A DNA stretch of 64,000 bases, from positions 186,001 through 250,000 of the forward strand of contig NC_014391.1 in the NCBI RefSeq assembly GCF_000145235.1. Direction: 5' to 3'. The translations under genes were made by a program, and so were the position numbers. Below, in pieces: positions 23,593 through 32,263 of this stretch. Under the pieces are notes generated by a model. The model did not search any database and was not told where the DNA came from. It worked only from the letters and a program-made list of their open reading frames with translations. This DNA is from Micromonospora aurantiaca ATCC 27029 (GTDB lineage: Bacteria; Actinomycetota; Actinomycetes; Mycobacteriales; Micromonosporaceae). Positions within the stretch are counted from its first letter, which is position 1. Every line of letters starts with the position of its first letter.

Positions 23593-24335
23593 CGTACCGG
23601 CAGATCTTCGACGAGGCGATCGGCGATGCGCCGCCGACGACGGTGGACGTGGACGCCCTGGTGGCGCGGGAGGGCCGGCGTCGGCGGCGAACGGTGGGGG
23701 CGTACGCCTCGGCGACCGCGGTGCTGGCACTGGCGCTCGGCGTCGGCGTGGTCGTGCAGCCGGGGGCGTCCGGTGGTCCGGCGCCCGCCCACTCGGCCGC
23801 GTCCGCCGCCGCACGGACCGAGCCGGAGCGCCTGCGCGCGGCGATGCTCGCCGCGTTCCACCGGGAGGCGCCGGACCTGCGGTGGGTGCAGGGCGCGTCG
23901 ACCGGGGACCGCGAGACCTGGGACGGCCCGGTCACCGACGAGCCGCCGTGGTGGGTGCAGCGGTTGCAGTGGGAGTCCGCGACCGGCTGGTTGGCTGTGG
24001 GTGTCGCCGCTCGGGGCGAGGTCCGGTCGTACCTGAACATCAACGTGGGCCGGGTACGCCCCGGCCACACGTCGGGCCCGGACCGGTGCCGCCCCGGCGA
24101 GGTCACGTGCCGGTCCTTCACCGGCCCCGGGGGCGAGCTGGTGGTGGCGCACGACGCGGAGGGCAGGAACCTGGCGAAGCCGGTGACCAAGCGCACGGTC
24201 CTGCGTACCGTGACCGTCAAGCGGGCCGACGGCGCGTTCGTGTCGGTGCAGACGGTCTCGTCCACCGACCGACACCTGATGACAGTCGAGGAGATGGCAG
24301 CGGTCGCGCTGGACCCGGAGATCCGGCTGGGCTGA
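23589..24335 (+). CDS. Single-span membrane protein, putative anti-sigma partner
   Basis: 248 residues. An N-terminal cytosolic part of about 37 residues ends in RRRRR. One membrane helix follows (VGAYASATAVLALALGVGVVV, written here in part), then an extracellular domain of about 190 residues with two cysteines (DRCRPGEVTC). The topology and the overlap with the ECF sigma gene suggest a membrane regulator of that sigma factor. I recognise no named domain, and HxxxCxxC is absent. The cytosolic N-terminus is short for sigma binding, so a different output is possible. Confidence 0.6.
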   Translation: MTYRQIFDEAIGDAPPTTVDVDALVAREGRRRRRTVGAYASATAVLALALGVGVVVQPGASGGPAPAHSAASAAARTEPERLRAAMLAAFHREAPDLRWVQGASTGDRETWDGPVTDEPPWWVQRLQWESATGWLAVGVAARGEVRSYLNINVGRVRPGHTSGPDRCRPGEVTCRSFTGPGGELVVAHDAEGRNLAKPVTKRTVLRTVTVKRADGAFVSVQTVSSTDRHLMTVEEMAAVALDPEIRLG

Positions 24336-24423
24336 CGGTGTGTCCCGGTCCGGCCCGCCCACAGGCCGGACCGGGTACCGGCGTCGCCGGGACCGGCCCG
24401 GGCCTCATGAAAGACTGAGGTAC

Positions 24424-25848
24424 GTGACGACGATCCCGAACGTGCTCGCCAACCGGTACGCCTCGCCCGAACTGGTCGCCCTCTGGTCACCGGAGGAGAA
24501 GGTCCGGATGGAGCGCCGGCTCTGGCTGGCGGTGCTCAAGGCCCAGCGTGATCTCGGCGTGCCGGTGCCGGACGGGGTGGTCGAGGCGTACGAGCGGGTG
24601 GTCGACCAAGTCGACCTGGCCTCGATCGCGGCGCGGGAGCGGGTCACCCGGCACGACGTGAAGGCCCGGATCGAGGAGTTCAGCGCGCTCGCCGGGCACG
24701 AGCACGTGCACAAGGGGATGACCTCCCGCGACCTCACCGAGAACGTCGAGCAGCTCCAGATCCGTGCCTCGCTGGAGCTGATCCGGGACCGGGTGGTCGC
24801 CACGCTGGCCCGGCTGGGCTGGCACGCGGGGGAGTACTCGGCCCTGGTGATGACCGGCCGGTCGCACAACGTCGCCGCGCAGGCCACCACGCTCGGCAAG
24901 CGCTTCGCGTCGGCGGCTGAGGAGCTGCTCATCGCGTACGAGCGGCTGGAGGATCTGATCGGCCGCTACCCGCTGCGCGGGATCAAGGGGCCGGTGGGCA
25001 CCGCCGCCGACCAGCTCGACCTGTTCGACGGCGACGCCGCCAAGGTGGCCGAGCTGGAGCAGCGGGTGGCCGGGCACCTGGGCTTCCGCCGGGTGCTGGA
25101 CAGCGTCGGCCAGGTCTACCCGCGCTCGCTCGACTTCGACGTGCTCTCCGCGCTGGCCCAGGTGGCCGCCGCGCCGTCGTCGCTCGCCACCACGATCCGG
25201 CTCATGGTGGGCCAGGAGCTGGTCACCGAGGGCTTCAAGCCGGGCCAGGTCGGCTCCAGCGCGATGCCGCACAAGATGAACACGCGCTCGTCGGAGCGGG
25301 TGAACGGCTTCGCGGTGATCATCCGGGGCTACCTGTCGATGGTCGGCGAGCTGGCCGGCGACCAGTGGAACGAGGGCGACGTCTCCTGCTCGGTGGTGCG
25401 CCGGGTAGCGCTGCCTGATGCGTTCTTCGCCGCCGACGGGCTGTTCCAGACGTTCCTCACCGTGCTGGACGAGTTCGGCCCGTACCCGGCGGTGATCAAC
25501 CGGGAGCTGGAGCGCTTCCTGCCTTTCCTCGCCACCACGAAGATCCTGGTGGCGGCCGTGCGCCGGGGTGTGGGCCGGGAGGTCGCGCACGAGGTGATCA
25601 AGGAGCACGCGGTCGCCGTGGCGCTGGCGATGCGGGAGAAGGGCGCGGCCGAGAACGACCTGTTCGACCGCCTGGCCGCGGACGGCCGGCTGGGCCTGAC
25701 CCGGGCCGAGATCGACACGCTGGTGGCCGACCGCAACGCCTTCGTAGGCGCCGCCACCGACCAGGTCGCCCGCGTGACCGCAAGAATCACCAGGGTCGTG
25801 GAGTCCCACCCCCAGGCGGCGGCCTACTCCCCGCCCCCCATCCTCTGA
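24424..25848 (+). CDS. purB: Adenylosuccinate lyase
   Basis: Cleaves adenylosuccinate and SAICAR, two steps of purine synthesis. The 474-residue protein has the fumarase-superfamily signature GSSAMPHKMN (catalytic loop), the N-terminal HDVKARIEEF and TSRDLTENVEQLQ regions, and TGRSHNVAAQATTLGKRF. GTG 24424 has GAGG at 24417. The C-terminus is extended by a Pro-rich tail (SPPPIL). It is monocistronic and followed by GATCA hairpin H4. Confidence 0.96.
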   Translation: MTTIPNVLANRYASPELVALWSPEEKVRMERRLWLAVLKAQRDLGVPVPDGVVEAYERVVDQVDLASIAARERVTRHDVKARIEEFSALAGHEHVHKGMTSRDLTENVEQLQIRASLELIRDRVVATLARLGWHAGEYSALVMTGRSHNVAAQATTLGKRFASAAEELLIAYERLEDLIGRYPLRGIKGPVGTAADQLDLFDGDAAKVAELEQRVAGHLGFRRVLDSVGQVYPRSLDFDVLSALAQVAAAPSSLATTIRLMVGQELVTEGFKPGQVGSSAMPHKMNTRSSERVNGFAVIIRGYLSMVGELAGDQWNEGDVSCSVVRRVALPDAFFAADGLFQTFLTVLDEFGPYPAVINRELERFLPFLATTKILVAAVRRGVGREVAHEVIKEHAVAVALAMREKGAAENDLFDRLAADGRLGLTRAEIDTLVADRNAFVGAATDQVARVTARITRVVESHPQAAAYSPPPIL

Positions 25849-25864
25849 CGGCCCTGTCCTTCTG

Positions 25865-25925
25865 GTCGATCATGAAGTTGGCGGCACTCAAGGAGATCAT
25901 TCCTGCCGTCAACTTCATGATCGAC
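25865..25925. repeat. GATCA-family hairpin, copy H4 (3' of purB)
   Basis: A 22-bp stem with a single G-T pair. Left arm 25865-25886 contains GATCATGAAGTTGGCGGCA. The right arm is 25904-25925. It lies 17 bp after the purB stop and before the convergent YbjQ gene, so it can serve both as terminator. Confidence 0.8.
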
Positions 25926-25951
25926 GCGGCAGAGGCTGCAGACAGCGCCGG

Positions 25952-26410
25952 TCAGGGGCCGGTGGGGGTTTCGGCCGCGGAACTCAGGTTGGGGGCGCTC
26001 GCGGGCTCGGCGATGCCGCCGGGCGCGGAGGCGATCTCCGGCTCGTGAGCGGTCTCGGCCGCGATCGCCGGCTGGTCCGGCGGCATGACGTCCGGCATCT
26101 TCGGCGCGACGATCACCGCCGTGCCGTACGCGCAGATCTCCATCCACATCTCGCCGCAGTCGCGGCTGTCGAAGCGCATGCCGATCACCGCGTTCGCGCC
26201 CAGGCGGCGTGCCTCCTCGCCGAGGCGGGCCACCGAGTCGGTACGCCACCGGGTCAGGTTGTCCGGCGCCATCGGGTCGTAGGCGCCACCGCGCAGGTTC
26301 TTGACCCCCTCGCGGTACGGGTTGCGGGTCCTCGCCATCGAGGAGACCACTTCGCCGAGGATCTGGCGGATCTCGTAGCCGGGCAGTTGATCCGTCGTCA
26401 CGACCAGCAC
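25952..26410 (-). CDS. YbjQ family (UPF0145) protein with Pro/Ala-rich tail
   Basis: The first ~107 residues are a YbjQ domain: TDQLPGYEIRQILGEV, then NPYREGVKNLRGGAYDPM, the helix with ARLGEEARRLGANAVIGMRFDS, and the last strands EICAYGTAVIVAP. The family forms pentamers and is sometimes called heavy-metal binding, but its role is unclear. About 45 extra C-terminal residues rich in Ala, Pro and Glu follow and are probably disordered. GTG 26410 has GGAAG upstream. Monocistronic, convergent with purB. Confidence 0.8.
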   Translation of the reverse strand: MLVVTTDQLPGYEIRQILGEVVSSMARTRNPYREGVKNLRGGAYDPMAPDNLTRWRTDSVARLGEEARRLGANAVIGMRFDSRDCGEMWMEICAYGTAVIVAPKMPDVMPPDQPAIAAETAHEPEIASAPGGIAEPASAPNLSSAAETPTGP

Positions 26411-26483
26411 GCTTCCGATGCTGTCAGTCCCCGGCCGGGTGGTTCGCGAGCCGTGTTCAGCTGATCGGATGCTGAAAAACGGC

Positions 26484-26525
26484 GCGGCGCGGACGGCCGG
26501 GCCGCACCCGACCGATCCGCGCCGC
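26484..26525 (-). terminator. Intrinsic terminator of the serine protease gene
   Basis: 10-bp stem GCGGCGCGGA / TCCGCGCCGC with a 22-base GC-rich loop, 15 bases after the stop on the minus strand. A run of five T follows (GTTTTTC), which is rare in this genome. Confidence 0.7.
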
Positions 26526-26539
26526 ATCGGCATCAACCG

Positions 26540-27223
26540 TCAGACACCGGCCGTCGAGGTGATCCAGGCCCGGTTGTACGCAACACTGCCGTAGTCCTGG
26601 ATGCTCTGGCCGTCGGCGGTGGAGGCGACGCCGACCTGCCGGCCGTTGTAGAACTGCGGGCCGCCCGAGTCGCCCCGCCACGCGTTGCCGTTGACCCGGG
26701 TGCTCCGGATCGCCTGGCCGCCGTACGCGTCGGTGACGCTGGTGCTGGTCACCCGGACGCTGGCGGTCTTGAGCTGGGGCGACGCGCCGCAGCCGCTGTA
26801 GCAGGTCATGCCCCAGCCGTAGATGGTGTTGGTCGAGCCGACCGGCGGGTTGCTGCTGGCCAGCGAGACGGCGGAGGTGCTGACCGTGCTGGACAGGCGC
26901 AGCAGGGCCAGGTCGTAGCGGGTGTAGGAGGCGCTCACGGTGCGGGTCACGCCGCCCGAGGCGTAGTAGACGCTGCCGACCCGGACGGACATGGTGCCGC
27001 TGACGCAGTGCCGGGCGGTGAGCACCCACTGGGGCGCGATCACGCTGCCGGAGCACGTGAACGAGCCGTTGCTGAAGACGGCGGCGGCCCACGGCGCCGA
27101 CGAGACGGTGCCGCCGCCGATGATCGGCTGGGGGCCGGCCGGCGCGGCGGTGGCGCCGGAGGCGGTGGCCAGGACGCCGGCCAGCGCGGTGGTCAGCACG
27201 GCGAGCAGGGGACGGAGGCGCAT
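26540..27223 (-). CDS. Secreted trypsin-like serine protease
   Basis: 227 residues, S1 family. A Sec signal peptide (LLAVLTTALAGVLATASGATA) is followed by a very short propeptide and mature start IIGGGTVSSAPWAAAVF. The catalytic triad is visible: His in TARHC, Asp in YTRYDLALLRL, Ser in WRGDSGGPQF. Cysteines at TCSGS/TARHC and CYSGC can form disulfides. The mature chain is close to streptogrisin/trypsin length. Upstream are two dyads in the long gap before purS, possibly regulatory. Confidence 0.92.
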   Translation of the reverse strand: MRLRPLLAVLTTALAGVLATASGATAAPAGPQPIIGGGTVSSAPWAAAVFSNGSFTCSGSVIAPQWVLTARHCVSGTMSVRVGSVYYASGGVTRTVSASYTRYDLALLRLSSTVSTSAVSLASSNPPVGSTNTIYGWGMTCYSGCGASPQLKTASVRVTSTSVTDAYGGQAIRSTRVNGNAWRGDSGGPQFYNGRQVGVASTADGQSIQDYGSVAYNRAWITSTAGV

Positions 27224-27693
27224 GTCGGGGCTCCTTCTGCGCGGACGCCCGGGGTTGCCGGGCAGGGGGTGACACCCGCCGGATGGGGTGGGCCGGCGAG
27301 GGACGTCGATCTAACTCATCGACATCTGACGATGCATGCTACGGCCGTGACACCCTCTGTCACAAGGTGCGGATCGAATCGCGCCGATGGCGTGACGCGC
27401 GCCGCGTGCCGCGCGGGCGCGCTGTCGGATACCGGTCGAAGGTGGGGTGTTTCGCGGCAGAATGCCTGGTAGGAGGTGGTGCCAGGGGGCGTCCACAAGC
27501 ACGGAGCGCAACGAATTCGCATCGGCGCCGCAACGAACGGGCAACGGTGCCCGTCCGGTGCCGCCGGTGGGGCCGATCGGTGCCGGAACTGCCCCCGGCC
27601 GGTGCGGGCCGGGCGGTATCTGCCAGGTAGGCTGGCTCCGCTCGCCCGATTGTTGGGCCGGCACCCAACTGCGTACACAGTCAGGAGTGCCCA
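27224..27693. other. 470-bp intergenic region between protease and purS
   Basis: No convincing gene. Reading frames here show no family features and mixed codon use. It holds two dyads, GTCGAT/ATCGAC (27305-27323) and GTGACA/TGTCAC (27347-27363, 5-base spacer), close to the protease start and a plausible operator region. The right part must hold the purSQL promoter, with the purS SD (AGGAG) at 27682-27688. Confidence 0.5.
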
Positions 27694-27957
27694 GTGCCTC
27701 GCGTCGTAGTCGACGTCATGCTCAAGCCCGAGATCCTCGATCCGCAGGGCCAGGCCGTCGCAAACGCGCTGCCCCGCCTCGGCGTCAGTGACGTCGCCTC
27801 GGTTCGGATCGGCAGGCGGATCGAGATCGAGTTCACCGGCGAACCGGACCTGGACCGGGCCCGGGAGATCGCCGACAAGCTGCTGGCCAACCCGGTCATC
27901 GAGGACTTCACCGTCCACGTGGTCACCGCCGACGAGACCGCGGGCGCGCAGTCGTGA
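27694..27957 (+). CDS. purS: Phosphoribosylformylglycinamidine synthase subunit PurS
   Basis: 87 residues, the small subunit that holds PurL and PurQ together in the FGAM synthase complex. The typical pattern [28 protein letters not shown] at the N-terminus and a C-terminal [12 protein letters not shown] are present. GTG 27694 has CAGGAG upstream. First gene of purSQL, with a 4-bp overlap with purQ. Confidence 0.95.
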   Translation: MPRVVVDVMLKPEILDPQGQAVANALPRLGVSDVASVRIGRRIEIEFTGEPDLDRAREIADKLLANPVIEDFTVHVVTADETAGAQS

Positions 27958-28637
27958 CCGCCCGGGTCGGTGTGGTCACCTTCCCCGGCTCGCTCGACGA
28001 CGGGGACGCGGCCCGGGCCGTACGGATCGCCGGCGCCGAGGTGGTCCGGCTCTGGCACGGCGACCCGGACCTGCACGGGGTGGACGCTGTCGTCCTGCCC
28101 GGCGGCTTCTCCTACGGCGACTACCTGCGCTGCGGCGCCATCGCCCGGTTCGCACCGGTGATGGAGACGATCGTCCAGGCCGCGCGCGGTGGCCTGCCGG
28201 TGCTCGGCATCTGCAACGGCTTCCAGATCCTCTGCGAGGCCCATCTGCTGCCCGGGGCGCTCACCCGCAACCAGCACCTGCACTTCCGCAACCGGGACCA
28301 GGTCCTGCGGATCGAGAGCACCGGCACCGCCTGGACGAACGCGTTCCAGCCGGGCCAGGAAGTGCTCATCCCGGTCAAGAACGGCGAGGGCTGCTACGTC
28401 GCCGACCCCGCGACGCTCGATCGGCTGGAGGGCGAGGGCCGCGTCGTCGCCCGCTACGTCGGCGGCAACCCCAACGGATCGCAACGCGACATCGCCGCGA
28501 TCACCAACGAGGCCGGCAACGTCGTCGGCATCATGCCGCACCCCGAGCACGCGGTGGAGGCGCTCACCGGCCCCTCCCTGGACGGCCTCGGCTTCTTCAC
28601 CTCGGTGCTCAAGCATCTGGTGGGAGCGCCGGCGTGA
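27954..28637 (+). CDS. purQ: Phosphoribosylformylglycinamidine synthase subunit PurQ (glutaminase)
   Basis: Class I glutamine amidotransferase that supplies ammonia to PurL. 227 residues, with the nucleophile Cys in [11 protein letters not shown], oxyanion region [17 protein letters not shown], and the His/Glu pair in [12 protein letters not shown] start overlaps purS by 4 bp. Followed 64 bp later by purL. Confidence 0.96.
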   Translation: MTARVGVVTFPGSLDDGDAARAVRIAGAEVVRLWHGDPDLHGVDAVVLPGGFSYGDYLRCGAIARFAPVMETIVQAARGGLPVLGICNGFQILCEAHLLPGALTRNQHLHFRNRDQVLRIESTGTAWTNAFQPGQEVLIPVKNGEGCYVADPATLDRLEGEGRVVARYVGGNPNGSQRDIAAITNEAGNVVGIMPHPEHAVEALTGPSLDGLGFFTSVLKHLVGAPA

Positions 28638-28701
28638 TGGTGGCCGGGAACATCGGTCGGCCCACCCGCCGCACCGGCGGCGAGCGCAGCAAGGAGACGT
28701 C

Positions 28702-31413
28702 ATGACCACCCATCCGGACCCGGCCCTGCGCGAGCCGCAGGGCGTGGTGCCGCAGGCCGGCCCGACCGACGACTGGGCGCTGGGCGTGGACACCGTTCCC
28801 CGGGCCGCCGACTCGCCGGAGGAGCTTCAGCCGTACGCCGAGCTGGGCCTCCGCGACGACGAGTACGACCGGATCCGGCACATCCTCGGCCGCCGGCCCA
28901 CCCAGGCCGAGCTGGCCATGTACTCGATCATGTGGAGCGAGCACTGCTCCTACAAGTCGAGCAAGGTGCACCTGCGCCAGTTCGGCGAGAAGGCGCCGCC
29001 GAGTGACCGGCTGCTCGCCGGCATCGGGGAGAACGCCGGCGTGGTCCGGGTCTCCGACGAGCTGGCGGTGACCTTCAAGGTCGAGTCGCACAACCACCCG
29101 AGCTTCGTCGAGCCGTACCAGGGCGCGGCGACCGGCGTCGGCGGCATCGTCCGCGACATCCTCGCCATGGGCGCCCGCCCGGTCGCCGTGATGGACCCGC
29201 TGCGCTTCGGCGCGGCCGACCACCCGGACACCGCCCGGGTACTGCCCGGCGTGGTCGCCGGCGTCGGCGGCTACGGCAACTGCCTGGGCCTGCCCAACAT
29301 CGGCGGCGAGGTCGTCTTCGACCCCTGCTACCAGGGCAACCCGCTGGTCAACGCGCTCTGCCTGGGCGTGCTGCCGGTCGACCGGCTGCAGAAGAAGGAC
29401 GCCACCGGCCCCGGCAACATCGTGGTGCTGATGGGCGCCAAGACCGGCCGCGACGGCATCGGCGGAGTGTCCGTGCTCGCCAGCGCCACCTTCGACGAGG
29501 GCAGCGAGCAGCGCCGCCCGTCCGTGCAGGTGGGCGACCCCTTCATGGAGAAGCTGCTCATCGAGGCCTGCCTGGAGCTGTACGACGCCGAACTGGTCGT
29601 CGGCATCCAGGACCTCGGCGGCGCCGGCCTGACCTGCGCCCTCACCGAGACCGCCGCCTCCGCCGGCACCGGCATGCGGGTCTGGCTGGAGCGCGTGCCG
29701 CTGCGCGAGCCGTCGATGGAGCCGCACGAGATCCTGGCCAGCGAGTCCCAGGAGCGGATGCTGCTCGTCGTCTCGCCGGACAAGCTCGACGCCGTGCTGA
29801 AGACCGCCGAGAAGTGGGGCGTCTGGGCCACCGCCATCGGCGAGGTCACCGCGCCGTCGGCGGACGGTCAGCCGGGCCGCCTGGTCGTCACCTGGCGCGA
29901 CCAGCTCGTGGTGGACGTGCCGCCGGGCTCGCTCGTCGACGACGGCCCGGTGTACGCCCGGCCGATGCGCGAGCCGGCCGACCTGATCCTGCTCCAGGCC
30001 GACCGTGCCGAGACGCTGCCCCGGCCGAGTACCCCGGAGGCGCTCCGGGAGACCGTGCTGCGCATGATCGCGTCGCCGAACCTGGCCGACAAGACCTGGG
30101 TGACCGAGCAGTACGACAGGTACGTGCTCGGCAACACCGTGCTCGCCCAGCCGGAGGACTCCGGCGTGATCCGGATCGACGAGCGCAGCGGCCTGGGTGT
30201 CGCGCTCTCCGTCGACGGCAACGGCCGGTACGCCCGCCTCGACCCGTACCACGGGACGAAGCTGGCGCTGGCCGAGGCGTACCGGAACGTGGCGGTGACC
30301 GGCGCGAAGCCGATCGCGGTGACCAACTGCCTGAACTTCGGCTCGCCGGAGGACCCGGGCGTGATGTGGCAGTTCGCCGAGGCCGTGCGCGGCCTGGCGG
30401 ACGGCTGCCTGGAGCTGGGCATCCCGGTGACCGGCGGCAACGTCAGCTTCTACAACCAGACCGGCGCCGCCGCCATCCACCCGACCCCGGTGGTCGGCGT
30501 GCTGGGCGTGCTCGACGACGTCGCCGACCGGGTGCCGATAGGCTTCGTGCCGCGTCCGGCCGGCGACCACGACCAGCTCTTCCTGCTGGGCGAGACGCAC
30601 GTCGAGCTGTCCGGCTCGGAGTGGGCCTGGGTGACGCACGAGCACCTGGGCGGCATCCCGCCGCAGGTCGACCTGGCCCGCGAGCGGCAGCTCGCCGAAC
30701 TGCTGGCCGAGGCGGCCCGGGTCGGGCACCTCAGCTCCGCGCACGACCTGTCCGACGGCGGCCTGGCGCAGAGCCTGGTCGAGTCGGCTCTGCGCCGCGG
30801 CGTGGGCGCCCGGGTCGTGGTGCCGGAGCACTTCGCCGGTGGCTCGATGCCGTTCGTGTTCCTGTTCAGCGAGTCCGCCGGCCGCGTGCTGGTGTCGGTG
30901 CCGCGCGGCCACGAGAAGGCGTTCACCGCCCTCTGCGCCGAGCGCGGCGTGCCGTGGGAGTTCATCGGCGTCACCGACCCGGCCTCCGGCGGGCTGGAGG
31001 TGCACGGCCAGTTCCGGATCGGCCTGGACGAGCTGCGCGAGGCGCACACCGGTACGCTCCCGCGGCTGTTCGGTGCCGCCGAGGCGGCCCGCGTGGAGGT
31101 GGAGGCGACCCGTACCGGGACCACCACTGTGCTTCCGGCCACCGCCGAGCAGCCGGTCGGCGTGGACCCGGCCGCTGTCGACGCCGAGCCGATCGCCAAG
31201 GCCGGCCGGGACACTCCGGCGGCCGACGCCGAGGCGTCCGCACCCGCCGCCGCGGCGGAGCCCGAGGCGTCCGCTGCGGCGTCCGACGAGGCCGAGCCGG
31301 CCGAGGGTACGGCGACACCGGCAGTCGACGGAAACCCGGCCCAGGACGAGTCGGCGCCCGCCGACGGGTCCGACGCTCCGGCTCCCGGTGAGCCGGCGCC
31401 GGGTCAGCGCTGA
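28702..31413 (+). CDS. purL: Phosphoribosylformylglycinamidine synthase subunit PurL with acidic C-terminal tail
   Basis: Synthetase subunit of FGAM synthase. The AIRS-like domains are clear: [52 protein letters not shown], and the second half with [18 protein letters not shown] and [11 protein letters not shown]. The core ends near residue 798. The usual protein is about 750-780 residues, but this one is 903 long because of a ~105-residue Ala/Glu/Asp/Pro/Ser-rich tail with no predicted fold. ATG 28702 has AAGGAG. The stop codon lies inside the start region of the next gene. Confidence 0.95.
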   Translation: MTTHPDPALREPQGVVPQAGPTDDWALGVDTVPRAADSPEELQPYAELGLRDDEYDRIRHILGRRPTQAELAMYSIMWSEHCSYKSSKVHLRQFGEKAPPSDRLLAGIGENAGVVRVSDELAVTFKVESHNHPSFVEPYQGAATGVGGIVRDILAMGARPVAVMDPLRFGAADHPDTARVLPGVVAGVGGYGNCLGLPNIGGEVVFDPCYQGNPLVNALCLGVLPVDRLQKKDATGPGNIVVLMGAKTGRDGIGGVSVLASATFDEGSEQRRPSVQVGDPFMEKLLIEACLELYDAELVVGIQDLGGAGLTCALTETAASAGTGMRVWLERVPLREPSMEPHEILASESQERMLLVVSPDKLDAVLKTAEKWGVWATAIGEVTAPSADGQPGRLVVTWRDQLVVDVPPGSLVDDGPVYARPMREPADLILLQADRAETLPRPSTPEALRETVLRMIASPNLADKTWVTEQYDRYVLGNTVLAQPEDSGVIRIDERSGLGVALSVDGNGRYARLDPYHGTKLALAEAYRNVAVTGAKPIAVTNCLNFGSPEDPGVMWQFAEAVRGLADGCLELGIPVTGGNVSFYNQTGAAAIHPTPVVGVLGVLDDVADRVPIGFVPRPAGDHDQLFLLGETHVELSGSEWAWVTHEHLGGIPPQVDLARERQLAELLAEAARVGHLSSAHDLSDGGLAQSLVESALRRGVGARVVVPEHFAGGSMPFVFLFSESAGRVLVSVPRGHEKAFTALCAERGVPWEFIGVTDPASGGLEVHGQFRIGLDELREAHTGTLPRLFGAAEAARVEVEATRTGTTTVLPATAEQPVGVDPAAVDAEPIAKAGRDTPAADAEASAPAAAAEPEASAAASDEAEPAEGTATPAVDGNPAQDESAPADGSDAPAPGEPAPGQR

Positions 31414-32173
31414 GGCGCTGGCCTTGGCCGTCTTCGCCCAACCCGGCGCCGGTGCCCGGTTCGACTGGGGACTGACCGGGGCGGCGGAACTCGGCCGGGT
31501 CTGTGCCGCCCTGGTGGTGGTGGACGTGCTGTCGTTCACCACCGCCGTGGAGGTTGCGGTGAGCCGCGGCATGCGGGTGCACCCGTTCCCGTGGGGCGAG
31601 CAGGCCGCCGACTACGCCCGCCGGGTGGGGGCCGTGGCCGCTGTGGGCCGCCGGAAGACGACTGCGGAGCACCAGTGGTCGCTGTCCCCGGCGGCGCTGC
31701 GGGCCGCGCCGGTCGTCGCCGACCTGGTGCTGCCGTCACCCAACGGTTCGGCGATCAGCGCCGCCGCGAGCGCCACCGGAGTGCCGGTGGTCGCGGCGTG
31801 CCTGCGTAACGCACCCGCCGTCGGGCGCTGGCTGCGCACCGAGGGGTACGGCTCGAAGGACGCACCCGTGGGCGTGGTGGCGGCCGGGGAGCGCTGGCCC
31901 GACGGGTCGCTCCGGCCGTGCGTGGAGGACCAGCTCGGTGCGGCCTGCGTGCTCGACGCGCTCGCCGATGTGCCCGGCGGGCTCTCGGTGGAGGCCGCGA
32001 TGGCGCTCGCCGCGCTGGCGAGCACGCCGGACGTGCCGGCAGCGGTCCGGGGATGCGTCTCCGGGCGGGAACTCGCCGAGGGCGGCTTCGCCGAGGACGT
32101 CACGGTCGCGACCGAGGTGGGCGTCTCCGACGTGGTGCCGGTGCTCCGCCAGGGCTACTTCGCCCCCGCCTGA
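31388..32173 (+). CDS. 2-phosphosulfolactate phosphatase (ComB) family protein
   Basis: 261 residues resembling ComB, the Mg-dependent phosphatase of coenzyme M synthesis in archaea. In bacteria the family has other, mostly unknown, phosphatase roles. Seen: [21 protein letters not shown] (metal-site strand), a [18 protein letters not shown] segment, [29 protein letters not shown] and [15 protein letters not shown]. The GTG at 31388 overlaps the purL 3' end by 26 bp. A TTG at 31424 is the alternative. It is the last gene of the purSQL transcript and is followed by a very strong hairpin. Confidence 0.75.
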   Translation: MSRRRVSAEALALAVFAQPGAGARFDWGLTGAAELGRVCAALVVVDVLSFTTAVEVAVSRGMRVHPFPWGEQAADYARRVGAVAAVGRRKTTAEHQWSLSPAALRAAPVVADLVLPSPNGSAISAAASATGVPVVAACLRNAPAVGRWLRTEGYGSKDAPVGVVAAGERWPDGSLRPCVEDQLGAACVLDALADVPGGLSVEAAMALAALASTPDVPAAVRGCVSGRELAEGGFAEDVTVATEVGVSDVVPVLRQGYFAPA

Positions 32174-32210
32174 GCACCGCTTCTGCTCCCGACCTGCGGG
32201 CCCGCTGACG

Positions 32211-32245
32211 ACTGTGGCCGCCCGCTGTTCGCGGGCGGCCACAGT
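32211..32245. terminator. Bidirectional terminator, perfect 15-bp stem
   Basis: ACTGTGGCCGCCCGC / GCGGGCGGCCACAGT with loop TGTTC, between the convergent ComB-like gene and the Gly/Tyr-rich protein gene. Confidence 0.85.
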
Positions 32246-32263
32246 TCTCACATCTGGTGTCTG

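Noticed and set aside
27311..27668. Overlapping minus-strand frames before purS
   Set aside because: No conserved features, several equal frames on both strands and weak third-position bias. Treated as intergenic.
27694..28702. Purine riboswitch upstream of purSQL or purF
   Set aside because: I could not find the conserved purine-riboswitch core in these leaders, and such switches are not expected in this GC-rich group.
28609..31572. Minus-strand frame of 987 codons opposite purL
   Set aside because: Shadow produced by codon bias of purL. Composition (His/Val/Arg-rich) is not protein-like.
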